A stretch of DNA of 64,000 bases from contig CM077161.1 of the NCBI GenBank assembly GCA_039583875.1, positions 63,741,885 through 63,805,884 on the forward strand, given 5' to 3'. The stretch comes from Platanthera guangdongensis. Taxonomy: Eukaryota; Streptophyta; Magnoliopsida; Asparagales; Orchidaceae. The notes under the pieces were generated by a model. The model had not been told where the DNA came from. It did no database searches and was given only the letters and a program-made list of their open reading frames with translations. Of the stretch, positions 1 to 10,553 are shown piece by piece. The position numbers and the translations under genes were made by a program. Within the stretch, counting starts at the first letter, position 1; the number at the start of each line of letters is the position of its first letter.

Positions 1-265
1 TTGGTCATGGTCGTGTACTACCAACATGATGTTTACCTGGGGCGTGTCCCGACAAGTCCATAATTTTGGCGCCGCAGTGTGACTTTCATCGAGTCATCGT
101 CATGCTGCCGCTAACACGCCCCCTACACCGGTGTGTACATGGGGCTTGTAACCCAACTTCCACACCAGTCGTTATCCTGCATGATTTTTATAAGCCAAAG
201 TAAACAAAGATTCAACGCCCCCATACACGGGCGTGTAAGGGGCGTAAACTTCTCAGAAACATTTC

Positions 266-273
266 TATAAATA
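266..273 (+). promoter_or_regulatory. TATA box of element E LTR
   Basis: TATAAATA lies in the middle of the LTR, where the U3/R boundary is expected, and a poly(A) signal follows 270 bases later. Assignment is by motif and position only. Confidence 0.6.
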
Positions 274-544
274 CCAGCAAGCTCCAAGTGTTCACAGACC
301 AGATCAAAGCAGATTGTGAGATGATTGTGAGCAGTTTAGTTAACATTAAGCTTAGATTTTCAGAGCTACTACTTGTTTTTATTCATGTTTATGTTCTTAT
401 TTTCGCCTTTTTCCTCTCTCTCATTTCAAGTACTTCCTATTTTCGTTTCAATGCAACTTTTGTAATAAACTTGTAACATCTTATTGCATAGCTAGCCTTT
501 TCATTGTGATCTTTATTTCAATGTTTAATCTCTTCTATTTCAGT

Positions 545-550
545 AATAAA
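545..550 (+). terminator. Poly(A) signal of element E LTR
   Basis: AATAAA lies downstream of the TATA box in a pyrimidine-rich stretch, as expected near the R/U5 boundary of a plant LTR. Confidence 0.45.
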
Positions 551-1363
551 AGTATTTCTCTCTTTCTCTTTCTTTATTTTAATTTTTCGTGAGCTTCTAC
601 TACCTCTCTCTCTTTCTCTTACCCCTTCACCATGAGTAACTAAATCATTATTAGTACTTGATCTAGATGATCTGAGGATGAGTTGATCAAGTTATGATGC
701 CTTAGCTTTATTTATCTCCTTAAAGTATTGTCCTTCGATTTGCTCTTGATTTAAATTTAGTGGGACTATATTATCGATATATAGTCTCGTTTAGGTTTTC
801 ATTCGTAGCTAGCTGAGAGGATTGTAGCTCGAGAGAATGACGTAAATCTCCCGGATTGGAGTAATATCCAATAGCGGGGCTCTCCACTTAAAACGAGCTT
901 TAGGCATCTAAATACTGGACGAGAGTTCGGTCGAATCTTCCTAAACGCAGTTGGGCACTTCTCCGAGAGGAGCGTGTTCAAACTTCAGAAACCCCCACGA
1001 TCAAGTTGCATTTTATTTTATTAAGATTTAGTTTGCTATTCCATTTTGATTAACTTATGCCGAAGTGATTCAAAATCGAATACTAATCTCATCTACATAA
1101 ATTTTAACCCTTTTTATAACGTGCAATTTAGTTAAGTAAATCAACCCAAACAATCATTTGATAAAATAATAGTAACTCCTAAAAGTAGAAGTAATCAATC
1201 TGCCCTAGGAAATACGACCTTGATATTGAACTTAAATATCTTATACTATAAATGATAAGTTATACTTGCCTTTATCAGATATAAAATCGGAAAATATTAT
1301 CAACCTCATTCCAACCGCTCTTCTTCTCTCAACACCAATTCTATATTTTTCCTATCAAATTTT

Positions 1364-1381
1364 TGGCACCATTGTCGGGGA
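1364..1381 (+). promoter_or_regulatory. Primer-binding site of element E (tRNA-Asp type)
   Basis: TGGCACCATTGTCGGGGA lies six bases after the LTR end. It matches the TGGCGCCGTTGCCGGGGA primer site known for Athila and related gypsy elements, with three transitions. It would prime minus-strand DNA synthesis. Confidence 0.85.
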
Positions 1382-1481
1382 CTTTCATTTTGATATTTTG
1401 AAAAGAGGATATCTATTAATATTATCGCTTTGTTTTTATTTTCCCTTTATTTCTTTCCCCGCTTATCTTTCTTTTCAGTGT

Positions 1482-1509
1482 ATGACCCAAGAAAGCTCTT
1501 CGAATATTC
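1482..1509 (+). pseudogene. Element E gag, first codons, cut by insertion of element A
   Basis: An ATG at 1482 follows a pyrimidine-rich leader and opens a frame that runs into the TATTC target site at 1505-1509. The same frame resumes at 49823, on the far side of element A, and stays open to a stop at 50041-50043. I infer that this is the gag start, separated from the rest by 48 kb of nested insertions. Confidence 0.6.
1505..1509. repeat. Target-site duplication of element A (TATTC), left copy; right copy 49818-49822
   Basis: TATTC directly precedes the TG of the left LTR at 1510 and directly follows the CA of the right LTR at 49817. A perfect 5-bp duplication is the mark of LTR-element integration and fixes both ends of element A. 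Confidence 0.93.
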
Positions 1510-1722
1510 TGTTGGGTCCCTAGTTTATTTGGGCTAGGTTCAGTAACTTACGATGATGTTACCCAACATGTATAGCCAGGGTCAAAATTATGTCCTAGAG
1601 TCTAGGCCAAGTCCTCAGTAACAACATCATATGGACAAGCCATCATCAGACTGCCAGAGCCTCAAAACATAGCGTTTTCCTCAAGATTCAGAGAATTCTC
1701 AAGAGACTAAGTAAAATGAGTT

Positions 1723-2535
1723 CGACGTTCGTCGAACTCAGGTCAATGATAGTCATTCTCAGCTCGACGATCTTAGAGAAATATTCTCTGAGCTGAGCTC
1801 GACAAACTTCAGTCACAGATCGACGATCCTGGGATTCCACCTTCAGAACTCTAAGTCCAAACTATTTTTTAGACTCAGGTCGATGAACCTAGTTCTCAGG
1901 TCGACGAACTTCATTCTTTGCTCGACGATCTCTGGACTTCCACTTCAACTCTATTGCTAGAGGTTCATCAATTTTTCTCTAAGTCCAGAATCATTTTCAG
2001 CTCGACGAATTCAAGGTTCTCCAGACTTTGCTCGACGAACACCATTCTTCGGTCGACGAATCTTTGGACTATCACAGCATTCTGTCGAGACTATGTTCTC
2101 CAGTCTCAGGTCGACGAACCCAGTTCTTTGCCCGATGAATTCTGGAACCAGAAGACTTATGTCTACACTCAGAGTATATGTCGACATCAAATAAGTCGAC
2201 ACTAGAAGAACTTGTGTCGACACCAAGATCATCAGTTGACATTGTGGAAAGGCTATGTCGACACCACACAGAAGACTTGTGTCGACACACAAGGGTAATT
2301 GTGTTGACACAGGATATTTGACAACTCCAGAATAATTGCTGAACTCCAGTCGACGAACACATTTACCAGCTCGACGAATAGGCAAAGATCAAAAGAAACA
2401 GCAGTTCAGTTTTCAGCTCGATGATCATGGAACTCAGCTAGACGAACAGAAGCCGTCTGGTCAACGAATACAATGTCTCAGCTCGACGAACTGTGAACTC
2501 AGTTCGACGAATTCTGCTATCTGTTCGATGATTCA
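1723..2535 (+). repeat. Array of TCGACGA words in element A LTR (presumed U3)
   Basis: About twenty copies of TCGACGA or one-base variants are spaced irregularly at about 20-60 bases, nearly all in one orientation and often followed by A or T then C or T. The array lies upstream of the TATA box, where enhancer elements would sit. It is retained in the right LTR at 47885-48700. Long open frames across it on both strands are by-products of the repeats. Confidence 0.8.
2160..2312 (+). repeat. Cluster of TGTCGACA palindromes in element A LTR
   Basis: Seven or eight copies of TGTCGACA or near variants lie in about 150 bases, inside the larger TCGACGA array. The right LTR keeps the cluster at about 48320-48475. 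The same palindrome, extended to GTGTCGACAC, recurs in the unrelated LTR of element D. Confidence 0.8.
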
Positions 2536-3265
2536 AGAATTAGTTATTTCCAACCTTTTGTCCCCACTCTAATGCGATAATTCCTGAGTAATTAATACTC
2601 TAACATTCTTTGAATGTATCCATTAGAAGGAGCATTAATTATGGTCTTCTTCAGGATTATTGCTTGCCATTTTTCCAGGGGACAGTTGGGGAAATAAATC
2701 AATGCCGATTATTATCAAGGCTGTCAGCATTAATTGCAGATGCATTCAAATTTTCAAAAGACAGAGAAGAAGAGAATAATATACACATTTAGATACACAG
2801 AGGGACATACAGACTTACAGAAGAGAATCAGCAACAGAAAATAATTGAGAAAACTTCACACAGAGCACAGCTTACATAGAAGCACATAGAGATTATAGAA
2901 AAACATTCAATTTTGCATAATCTGCTCTGTCAAAGAAGAGGCATTTTTCTGATACACAGAAGTTCTTGACCAGAAGCTCATCAGCACTTGAAGAATAAGA
3001 ACAACAATACCTATATCAAGAGTCTTCCTTCTTCAAGAACTCCAGGACACTTCAAATGGACAACTTCAGTTCAATCTATCAAAGAAGTTTCTGAATACTA
3101 TTGCTGGTCAAGGATTCAGTTTGAAGACCTATCACCCTGTAGCTTGGCTCTTAGTTTTCCCTGATCCATTCTACATCTTGGGAGAGCCTTAAGCTATAAT
3201 AAATCCACAGTCTTCTCAATTGTATATTGAGAAAGAGAAGACAAATCATCTCTCGCCCCCACCTT

Positions 3266-3272
3266 TATAAAG
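3266..3272 (+). promoter_or_regulatory. TATA box of element A 5' LTR
   Basis: TATAAAG follows a CCCCCACC stretch. The right LTR of element B has TATAAAGGG at the corresponding place (39160), whereas A's right LTR reads TGTAAAGGG. Conservation between families favours this as the LTR promoter. Confidence 0.6.
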
Positions 3273-3492
3273 GGTTGTCATCTCCCTTTAAAAGTGATTC
3301 CTTGGTTGCAAGTATCCTGATCAAAAGACTTGGGTTCGTTTTTGAGCACCTGATCAAAAGCTCATGTGTGTCAGGCACCTGATCAAAAATCTGAGTGGAT
3401 TCCTACCAAGGGTGGTAGAAGAGTGGTTGTACCCAGGTTGGGGAACCACTATAAAATTCTTGTGTCATCTGGTTGCCTCCTTTTCATTTGTT

Positions 3493-3497
3493 ATTGT
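3493..3497. repeat. Target-site duplication of element D (ATTGT), left copy; right copy 12959-12963
   Basis: ATTGT stands immediately before the first LTR base at 3498 and immediately after the last at 12958. A single ATTGT would remain in A's LTR if D were absent. Confidence 0.95.
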
Positions 3498-5782
3498 TGT
3501 AACGCCCCGAAACTCAAAGGAGCAAAAGGGGAATAATTTGGGCCAGTTTGAGTTCTGGCTGCAGGCACACGGCCTGGGACACGGGCGTGTCCCAGGGCGT
3601 GTCAAGCCTGTGTTGACACTAAGGCGTGAAGTCGACACTTTGGTCTCGACATTGTGTCGAGACTGGGCACACGGCCTGCGACACGGGCGTGTCGCAGGGC
3701 GTGTCTACCCGTGTCGACACTTAGCCGTGAAGTCGACACAGTGCTTTGAAGTTGTGTCGAGACACGGCACACGGCCTGCGACACGGGCGTGTCGTAGGGC
3801 GTGTCAACCCGTGTCGACACTCGTCCCGCGAAGTCGACACTTTGGTGTCGACAGTGTGTCGAGACCTGGCACACGGCCTGCGACACGGGCGTGTCGCAGG
3901 GCGTGTCGACCCGTGTCGACACTTAGCCGCGAAGTGCCGAGACCTTGTACACGGCCTGGAGCCCAGGCGTGTCAAGGTGACACGGGCAAGGACACGGGCG
4001 TGTCCGAACCCGTGTCAGCGCTCGGGTTGGAAACGGGAGAAAATCATGGGGGTACACGGCCAGATACACGGCCGTGTCAGTTGGAACACGGGCGTGTCAG
4101 ATCGAACACGGGCGTGTTCGATGCCCGTGTGAGGTTCCAGGTGATTTGATTTTGACGGCGAATGAGGCACACGGCCCTAGACACGGGCGTGTGCCAGGCC
4201 GTATTCGGCCCAGATTGGGCATTTCAGTCCCGAATCGAAGCCGTTCATTTCTTTGACTGAGGATCCAATGGCTGGGGGTTGTTCCTGAAGGGATATACCC
4301 GGGTTTTGACTTAGAAAACCCTCACTTTTTCCACTTGTTATCTCTCCAAATCCTTGGAGAAAGAAAAGCTAAGGCAAGAAGAAGAGGAACTAGATCCGCC
4401 ATTGGAGGAGCTTCGGAGCTCCGAATCGCAAGCCGACTCCGGATCCACGGAGGCAACGCAAGTGCGGTGATTTCCATCCGATTACTTTTCGATGGCGCCA
4501 AAGAGGACCGCAAGGGTAACGATCCTCATCTTGAGCATGAGTCGCTCTTTTCTTTGCATAGGAATCCCGCTCTCGCGAGTTTGCGGAGAGTTGGAGGCGT
4601 TCCTTCGGGTAGATATGTGAAGTCCCCGTTGTTTAGAGTCCGTATGCGAGAACGGACATAGGCATTTTGGTTGAAGCCTACCCGGACATGTAGTTCGGAT
4701 CGGTGATGTTGCATTGCATAAGGCCGGAGAAGACTCCGTGCTATTTGGTGTTTTTCGGGTTTTCTACGCGGTAGATTGCAGCAGGGAGCCTTGGGGACTA
4801 ACCCAAAGGTGCACCCGGAAAACTGGGCGGACACGAGGTCTTGCCAACTTGGTGGCTTGGAAGCCAACTTGAACATAACCGGGTTATGTGACTTGTGATG
4901 AAAATGGGACTCGGTAGAAGTTTGACCTGCGCATATGGTTTAAATTACCGTTGCGGGCGCATATGGTTTAAATTACCGTTGGGTTGTGAGCACGGGTTAG
5001 ATGGAACCGTACCCACTCTATGTCGTTCGGATTAGGGCCGTTGGCATAGATGAGGGTCTTCGGCGGTCTATGGTTTTAATTACCGTGACCCATGCCAGGA
5101 AGACAAACTGCTCATAGTTTGGTCGTCCAAGAGAGGATGGCGGTGAGTCGGCAGACTTAGACTGCGTTCACCAAGAATGTGCCCTGAGTGCACGGGGTGT
5201 GTGGCCGTTGAGCCTCCGCCTGTGATGAAATGACTATATTTATATTGCTCGCTTAAGCTAATGAAATGCAGGGAAGGAGCATCGCCGCCCCGAGTTGGGG
5301 GCGGGATCGTTATAATTTGGTCAGCATTGCTGACCGTTGCTTTGTTTGCCACCGTGCGGTGGTTTGTTTGCTTGCAGGTGCAGCTGGACCAAGCGGTCAA
5401 TAGCGGGCTAAAGCCCTTTCTGCGAAGCTGGCCCTCGAAGGCCCAAGTGAAATGTTTTATGTTTTATTCATGTATGGCCGGCCTGCGTGCCGAAGTTTGG
5501 AAAACATGTAAAAGACAAGTGAAACTTTTGTAAGGCCTTAAGGCCGACTTTTGAGTATTTTGTAATAACATTCCTATTATCTTGTTAGTGGACATTCATG
5601 CTTGTCGTTGGGTTCTTGTTTTGCAACTTATATAAATTGCTTCCGCTAGAATGCTCTGTGTAGGACGTTGAGATTAGTTGTATGGTTTCCATAAGTAACC
5701 ACCCGGTCTGTCTGTGGTATATGGCGTCGGGCCCCGGCCGGACCTACTGCTATATGCTATGCGACGGATAGGGGGTGTTACA
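3498..5782 (+). repeat. Element D 5' LTR
   Basis: It begins TGTAACG and ends GTTACA. It contains a roughly 100-bp tandem palindromic repeat block near its start, a 28-bp tandem pair at about 4929-4984 with a diverged third copy near 5070, and an AT-rich TATA-like stretch near 5233. The partner LTR is at 10674-12958 and has identical length. Confidence 0.96.
3566..4010 (+). repeat. Tandem roughly 100-bp palindrome-rich repeat in element D 5' LTR
   Basis: Units start with CACACGGCC at 3566, 3668, 3768 and 3870, and a shorter diverged one lies near 3949, so the period is 100-102 bases. Each full unit carries the near-palindrome GACACGGGCGTGTC and most carry GTGTCGACAC. Scattered CACGGGCGTGT words continue to about 4200. 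The same block is at 10742-11186 in the other LTR. Open frames here encode repetitive Arg-His-Gly-Arg-Val peptides and are not genes. Confidence 0.9.
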
Positions 5783-5785
5783 ATT

Positions 5786-5795
5786 TGGTATCAGA
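5786..5795 (+). promoter_or_regulatory. Primer-binding site of element D (initiator tRNA-Met type)
   Basis: TGGTATCAGA lies three bases after the LTR end and matches the 3' end of plant initiator tRNA-Met. The 212-base leader that follows holds a copy of the sequence found beside the polypurine tract (see 5821-5854). Confidence 0.92.
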
Positions 5796-5820
5796 CTACT
5801 GGTTTTGGTCGGGCTTAAAG

Positions 5821-5854
5821 TGAATTCGTGGGCGAATTCTTTTTAAGGGGTGGT
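5821..5854 (+). repeat. Leader copy of the polypurine-tract region of element D
   Basis: This stretch of the leader and 10636-10670, just before the 3' LTR, share GTGGGCGAATTCTTTT-like sequence followed by a purine run, with only a few differences. The internal region of D is therefore bounded by a direct repeat of about 30 bases. Confidence 0.7.
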
Positions 5855-6007
5855 GAGCACATTGTGTGCGTCATCGTAATAACAGTAAAAAGAACCCATG
5901 AATGTCCACTTAGGAATGAAAATACTCGTGTTTGAGGAACCTGCGTGTTCCTATAATTGCTGTTTGCAATTTATTTGGTCGCTTAACGGTGTTTTGTACC
6001 ACTATAG

Positions 6008-7162
6008 GTGACCCGAAGTGGTGTTGGGCCGTCAGAACGCCGAGGTTCTGAGGCTAGTAGTGCACCAGAAGTTGCTCCCGCAACACCTTTGTCGGCAGAA
6101 AATATACGGTTGGTGGCTGAAGCGGTGTTAGCCGTGATCAATGCGCAGCCTGGAAGGCAGGCGCAGCAGCCCGCTCCTGTGTTGGAGCAAGTACCTCTAC
6201 AGGAGGCTGAGCCGAGAAGGATGGAGCAAGTGGTTGTAGAACCAATAGTGCCCAGGAGGGCGACTGAGAGGCAGTTGAAGCATGTAATGAGCTTTAACCC
6301 TCCGTTATTCTCGGGGTTGGGAACCCCATCGCAGGCTGAAGACTGGCTCTCTAGGGTGAAGAGAGTCATGACAGCGACGGAGACGGAGGAGTGGCAAATG
6401 ACCACCATCGCTACGTTCCTTCTGGATGGGGAAGCGAGGATGTGGTGGGAAGGTTTGGAGCTGCATCATTTGAGAGGTAGACAACTGATAGACGTTCCGA
6501 TGGAAGAGTTCTCGGAATTGTTCTTAGCAAGATACCTCCCTTCTACTCAGAGAATCTCGATGGAGAATGAATTCCTGAAGTTGGTGCAGGGTGAGAGGAG
6601 CGTGGATGAATATCTCCACGAGTTTACGCGGTTGAGTCGATATGCTAGCTCCACCATCATGGATGAGGAGCGCAAGACTAATCGTTTTTATGAAGGCTTG
6701 AGGGATGAGCTGAGATTGTTACTGTCGGGGCCAATGACGCAGGGTTTCTTAACCTTGGTCAATACTGCCCGGTCCTTGGAGAAGGACATGAAGAGTGTGC
6801 AAGCGAAGAAAGGCTTGGGTGAGAAGAAATCTGGGTTCAAAGTGCCGACTACTTCAAAGTCTGGCTATCAAAGATTCTTTAAGAAGCATAGGACTTCGGG
6901 TCCAGCTCCTTCTGGTGCTTCTGGGGCGGCTACGAGTCGGACCCCGGGCGCGTGCTTTACTTGTGGCAAGACGGGGCATTTCGCCCGTGATTGTTGGAGC
7001 GGACGTCCTAAGTCCGAGAGGAGGCCAGGAGCTACTTATGAAGAGAAGGGTAAGGCGGTGGAGTCGACCGCATCCCACTATGCTCCGGCCCAACCAAGGG
7101 TCTATAATCTTGGCCAACAGGAGGCCATTAAACAAGCTGACGTGGTGACAGGTACGGTTTAA
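6008..7162 (+). CDS. gag: Element D gag (capsid and nucleocapsid)
   Basis: About 384 residues of a Ty3/gypsy Gag. The retrotransposon gag domain spans about residues 98-245 and includes a WW-containing segment (RMWWEGLE) and a YLPSTQR motif. A CCHC zinc knuckle, CFTCGKTGHFARDC, lies near residue 317 and would bind the genomic RNA. The frame opens directly after a TAG at 6005-6007 with GTG as its first codon. The next ATG is about 70 residues in, so the usual ATG may have mutated to GTG, or GTG may serve as start. The frame ends at 7160-7162, but a good intron at 7152-7227 would bypass that stop and join gag to pol. Confidence 0.9.
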   Translation: MTRSGVGPSERRGSEASSAPEVAPATPLSAENIRLVAEAVLAVINAQPGRQAQQPAPVLEQVPLQEAEPRRMEQVVVEPIVPRRATERQLKHVMSFNPPLFSGLGTPSQAEDWLSRVKRVMTATETEEWQMTTIATFLLDGEARMWWEGLELHHLRGRQLIDVPMEEFSELFLARYLPSTQRISMENEFLKLVQGERSVDEYLHEFTRLSRYASSTIMDEERKTNRFYEGLRDELRLLLSGPMTQGFLTLVNTARSLEKDMKSVQAKKGLGEKKSGFKVPTTSKSGYQRFFKKHRTSGPAPSGASGAATSRTPGACFTCGKTGHFARDCWSGRPKSERRPGATYEEKGKAVESTASHYAPAQPRVYNLGQQEAIKQADVVTGTV

Positions 7163-7227
7163 TTTATAGCAAGTCAATTCCTTTATATGCTTGTTATGTA
7201 TATGTTACCTTACCACTGATTGTTTAG
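7152..7227 (+). other. Probable intron joining gag and pol of element D
   Basis: The 76-base segment begins GTACGG, ends TTGTTTAG, is AT-rich and has a branch-point-like CTGAT about ten bases before the acceptor. Removing it drops the gag stop and puts gag in frame with pol exactly where related Tekay elements read straight through from gag linker to protease. Length and frame both fit a short plant intron. Splicing is inferred, not shown. Confidence 0.7.
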
Positions 7228-10200
7228 GATTTGTATTGATTTGTGAAAATCCGGCACGAGCACTCTTTGATACGGGAGCTTCACACTCCTTCTTGTCCGA
7301 AGGATTTATATCACGCATCGGAGTCCCTTCTTCGATGGCGAAGGACAAGTTGGATGTGTTGTTGCCCAATGGGTGTTCGATGCGAGCGGTTAGGATCTGC
7401 GAAGTTAAAGTTCGTATTGGAGAGCAGGAGTTTGACCTGCGGGCGTCCGTACTTCCGTTGGTGGAGTTCGACGTCATATTTGGAATGGACTGGCTCTCGG
7501 AGCAGCAGGTCCATATAGATTGCGGTAGCAAGGAAGTAAAGCTGGGAGCAAGTCGTGAGACGACTTTTACGGGCTTAAAGGGGTCGAGCAAGACGTTGAT
7601 GTCTGCTCTTCAGGTGGTGAAGGCGGTTCGTGCCGGAGCAGAACTGTTCTTTACACTAGTGGAGGTTGCAAAGCCAAAGCCCGCGATGGATTATATTTCA
7701 GTGGTATCAGAATACCCTGATGTGTTCCCCGCAGATCTTCCTGGAGCCCCGCCACAACGGGAGATAGATTTTACTATCGAGCTAGTGCCAGGTGCAAAGC
7801 CTGTGTCACGATCTCCGTATCGGCTAGCGCCTAAGGAAATGGCGGAGCTGAAAGTACAGTTGCAAGAGTTGTTGGAGCAAGGGTATGTGCGCCCGAGTTC
7901 TTCGCCTTGGAGCGCACCGGTCCTCTTTGTTAAGAAGAAGGACGGAAGCTTGAGGTTGTGTATTGACTATCGGGAGCTAAACAAGCTGACTGAGAAGAAC
8001 AAGTACCCGATCCCCCGGATTGATGATCTCTTTGATCAGTTAGTCGGGTCGACGGTGTACTCGAAGTTAGATCTCAAGTCTGGGTACTATCAGCTGCGGA
8101 TAAGGGAGAGTGATATCCCGAAGACAGCGTTTAGTACGAGATACAGGCATTATGAGTTTACGGTCATGCCGTTTGGGCTGACTAATGCGCCGTCAGTATT
8201 TATGGATTTGATGAACAGGACGTTCAGGGAGTACCTAGACCATTTCGTGATCGTCTTCATCGACGATATTTTGGTGTACTCGCAAAGTGAGGAGGATCAC
8301 TTCAAGCATCTCCATTTGGTGTTGGAGACACTCAGGAGAAACCAGTTGTATGCCAAGTTCTCGAAGTGCGAGTTTTGGCTATCCTCAGTGGCGTTCCTCA
8401 GGCATATAGTGAGTGGAGAGGGTATTGCTGTGGATCCGGCGAAGATTGTTGCGATACGGGAGTGGCCTGAGCTTGCTACGGTAGCAGAAGTCCGGAGCTT
8501 TTTGGGGCTTGCCGGTTATTATAGGCGGTTCGTAGAGAACTTCTCGCGGATAGCGCTACCTCTCACTACTTTGACGAGGAAGGAGCATAAGTTCGTTTGG
8601 ACGCCTGAGTGCGCGCGAGCTTTTGAGGAATTGAAGTGTCGGTTGACCACGGCGCCTGTGCTGAGTTCGCCGGTTGGAACCGAAGGCTATGAGATATATA
8701 GCGATGCTTCGGGCAGTGGTTTGGGTTGCGTGCTATTGCAGCACGGCAGCGTGATAGCTTATGGCTCGAGACAGCTAAAAGTGCACGAGAGGAATTATCC
8801 GGTCCATGACTTGAAGTTAGCGGCCGTGATTTTTGCCTTGAAGCTGTGGAGACACTATTTGTACGGTGTGAAGATTGATATCTACACCGATCACAAGAGC
8901 CTAAAGTATTTGATTGATCAGAAAGATCTGAATATGCGGCAGCGTAGGTGGATGGAGTTCCTGGGGGACTATACTTTCAAGATCCACTACGTGCCTGGCA
9001 AAGGGAATGCGGTTGCGGACGCGTTGAGTCGCCGAGCCCCAGCTCAAGCGAGTTGGCTATCAGTGCATGATGAGCGGTTGGTGCAGGAGCTGGAGGCGTT
9101 GGAGATTGTTTGTGTGGATAGACAATCTAGTGCTGAAGCAGTGCTGAATTGGACTGAAGTCCAATATGACCTGGCTGATCGGATTCGGCAGGCTTTGGAT
9201 ATGGATGCTAATATGAAGCAGATCATGATAGAGGCTCTGGATGGGTCAAATTCCCAATTCGTTGTGGAGGACGGATTGCTTTGGAGAGACGGTCGTTTGT
9301 GCGTCCCAAGTGTGGGCAATTTACGGGTGGAGTTGTTGTACGAGGCGCACCATACCAAGTACTCGATTCACCCGGGGAGCACGAAGATGTACCGCGATAT
9401 CAAGAAGCTATTTTGGTGGCCGGGTTTGAAAAAGGATGTGGCGCTATATGTAGCGAAGTGCCAAACCTGCGCCTTGGTAAAGGCGGAGTGCCAAAAGCCG
9501 GGAGGATTTCTTAAGTCCTTGCCTATTCCGGAGTGGAAATTCGACGACATCTCTATGGACTTTGTGCATGGTTTGCCAAGGTCGCAAAAGGGGAACGACG
9601 CCATTTGGGTGGTGGTCGATCGATTAACGAAGGTGTCGCATTTTATTCCGCATAGGAAGGATGATCCGGTGGAGAAGCTGGCGAAGCTTTATGTGGATAA
9701 CATAGTGCGGCTTCATGGTGTGCCCCGCAGCATCGTGAGTGACCGAGATGGGCGGTTCACGTCCAATGATTGGAGGCTGGTGCAGCAAATGTTGGGAACC
9801 AAGCTGAAGTTTAGCACAGCCTTCCATCCGCAAACGGATGGGCAGACCGAGAGGGTCAATAGAATGATGGAAGACATGCTTCGCATGTGTGTCTTGAACT
9901 TTGGAAAGCAATGGGAGGACCACCTTTATTTGGTGGAGTTCGCATACAACAACAGCTACCAAGCAAGTATTCAGATGGCGCCTTTCGAGGCCCTATATGG
10001 TAGAAGATGTCGCACGCCGTTGTCTTGGTTAGAAACGGGCGAGTCGAAGTTGTATAAGCGATCGGAAGTGGATGATGCTACTTCTTTGGTGAGAACCATT
10101 CGGGAGAGGTTGCTTATCGCTCAGGACCGGCAAGCAAAGTACTATAATGCCAAGCACAGGAACGTGGAGTTCGCTGTGGGCGATTATGTATACTTGAAGA

Positions 10201-10553
10201 TCAAGCCGTTCAAGGGTGTCTCGCGGGTGCGGCGATTGAAAAAGCTAAGCCCGAGGTACCTTGGACCGTTCGAGGTTCTGGAGCGAGTAGGAGAAGCGGC
10301 CTATCGGCTGAAGCTTTCAGTGGAGCTAAGTGGTTTACATGATGTATTCCATATTTCGGTGCTTCGGAAGGCGGTGCAAGAGCCTACGCAAGTGATCGCG
10401 GCCAATCAAGTGCCGGTGGATAGTGGGCTAACGACAAAAGTCAAGCCCGTGCGGATTGAGGACTCGGAGGTCAAGCGGCTACGCAATAAAGAGATCAGGA
10501 TGGTCAAAGTCCGGTGGGACAATTGCGGTCGTGAGGAGCTCTCTTGGGAGTGA
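7191..10553 (+). CDS. pol: Element D pol (protease, RT, RNase H, integrase)
   Basis: About 1120 residues without a stop. The true start is probably exon base 7228, after the intron. The aspartic protease motif DTGAS lies at about residue 27. The RT catalytic FIDD box is near residue 356 and RNase H starts with YSDASGSG near 503. Integrase has an HHCC zinc-binding segment (about 719-760), catalytic Asp at about 788 and 850 and Glu at about 886 with 35 residues between the last two, then a GPF module. The C-terminal chromodomain-like tail ends at TGA 10551-10553; the same frame continues about 20 more codons in family-like sequence (LDEYPELF), so the stop looks premature. A G-to-R change is visible in [10 protein letters not shown]. 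Confidence 0.95.
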   Translation: MLCICYLTTDCLGFVLICENPARALFDTGASHSFLSEGFISRIGVPSSMAKDKLDVLLPNGCSMRAVRICEVKVRIGEQEFDLRASVLPLVEFDVIFGMDWLSEQQVHIDCGSKEVKLGASRETTFTGLKGSSKTLMSALQVVKAVRAGAELFFTLVEVAKPKPAMDYISVVSEYPDVFPADLPGAPPQREIDFTIELVPGAKPVSRSPYRLAPKEMAELKVQLQELLEQGYVRPSSSPWSAPVLFVKKKDGSLRLCIDYRELNKLTEKNKYPIPRIDDLFDQLVGSTVYSKLDLKSGYYQLRIRESDIPKTAFSTRYRHYEFTVMPFGLTNAPSVFMDLMNRTFREYLDHFVIVFIDDILVYSQSEEDHFKHLHLVLETLRRNQLYAKFSKCEFWLSSVAFLRHIVSGEGIAVDPAKIVAIREWPELATVAEVRSFLGLAGYYRRFVENFSRIALPLTTLTRKEHKFVWTPECARAFEELKCRLTTAPVLSSPVGTEGYEIYSDASGSGLGCVLLQHGSVIAYGSRQLKVHERNYPVHDLKLAAVIFALKLWRHYLYGVKIDIYTDHKSLKYLIDQKDLNMRQRRWMEFLGDYTFKIHYVPGKGNAVADALSRRAPAQASWLSVHDERLVQELEALEIVCVDRQSSAEAVLNWTEVQYDLADRIRQALDMDANMKQIMIEALDGSNSQFVVEDGLLWRDGRLCVPSVGNLRVELLYEAHHTKYSIHPGSTKMYRDIKKLFWWPGLKKDVALYVAKCQTCALVKAECQKPGGFLKSLPIPEWKFDDISMDFVHGLPRSQKGNDAIWVVVDRLTKVSHFIPHRKDDPVEKLAKLYVDNIVRLHGVPRSIVSDRDGRFTSNDWRLVQQMLGTKLKFSTAFHPQTDGQTERVNRMMEDMLRMCVLNFGKQWEDHLYLVEFAYNNSYQASIQMAPFEALYGRRCRTPLSWLETGESKLYKRSEVDDATSLVRTIRERLLIAQDRQAKYYNAKHRNVEFAVGDYVYLKIKPFKGVSRVRRLKKLSPRYLGPFEVLERVGEAAYRLKLSVELSGLHDVFHISVLRKAVQEPTQVIAANQVPVDSGLTTKVKPVRIEDSEVKRLRNKEIRMVKVRWDNCGREELSWE

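Larger units (their letters stand above)
1..1357 (+). repeat. Element E: 5' LTR of an Athila-type gypsy element, left end outside the window
   Basis: This is the right part of a long LTR. It ends in ATCA at 1357 and a primer-binding site follows. A TATA box near 266, a poly(A) signal near 545 and a stretch resembling the 3' end of the LTR at 52623-54639 (TATACTATAA, then ACTTGCC) support the call. The left portion holds CACGGGCGTGT-type words at about 40-260. No coding sequence is credible here. Athila LTRs are known to be long and to precede a tRNA-Asp primer site. The clade call rests on that site and on the gag further along. Confidence 0.8.
1510..3497 (+). repeat. Element A 5' LTR, left part
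   Basis: This aligns with the right LTR at 47672 onward, with many substitutions. It is cut at 3497 by element D and resumes at 12964. It holds the array of TCGACGA words, a TATA box near 3266, and after it several TGATCAAAA repeats at about 3318-3390. Confidence 0.93.

Noticed and set aside
2011..2385. Minus-strand ORFs across the TCGACGA/TGTCGACA array, also at 48268-48548
   Set aside because: Same-strand repeats free of stops in several frames; the peptides are repetitive and not conserved between the two LTRs.
1723..2535. Repeat array resembling a CRISPR array
   Set aside because: The words are only 7-9 bases, spacing is irregular, there are no cas genes, and the setting is a plant LTR.
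3364..4256. Several long overlapping ORFs on both strands in the Tekay LTR, repeated at 10593-11432
   Set aside because: They translate the roughly 100-bp palindromic repeat and give low-complexity Arg/His/Gly/Val peptides in many frames at once. There is no start context and no family match.
4322..5533. ORFs of 63-116 codons on both strands in the Tekay LTR, copied at 11498-12709
   Set aside because: They are identical in both LTRs because the LTRs are nearly identical, not because of coding selection, and they overlap one another on opposite strands.
5786..5795. tRNA fragments at the primer-binding sites (also 1364, 15612, 54646)
   Set aside because: Only 10-18 bases complementary to tRNA 3' ends, each directly after an LTR; they are primer sites, not tRNA genes.
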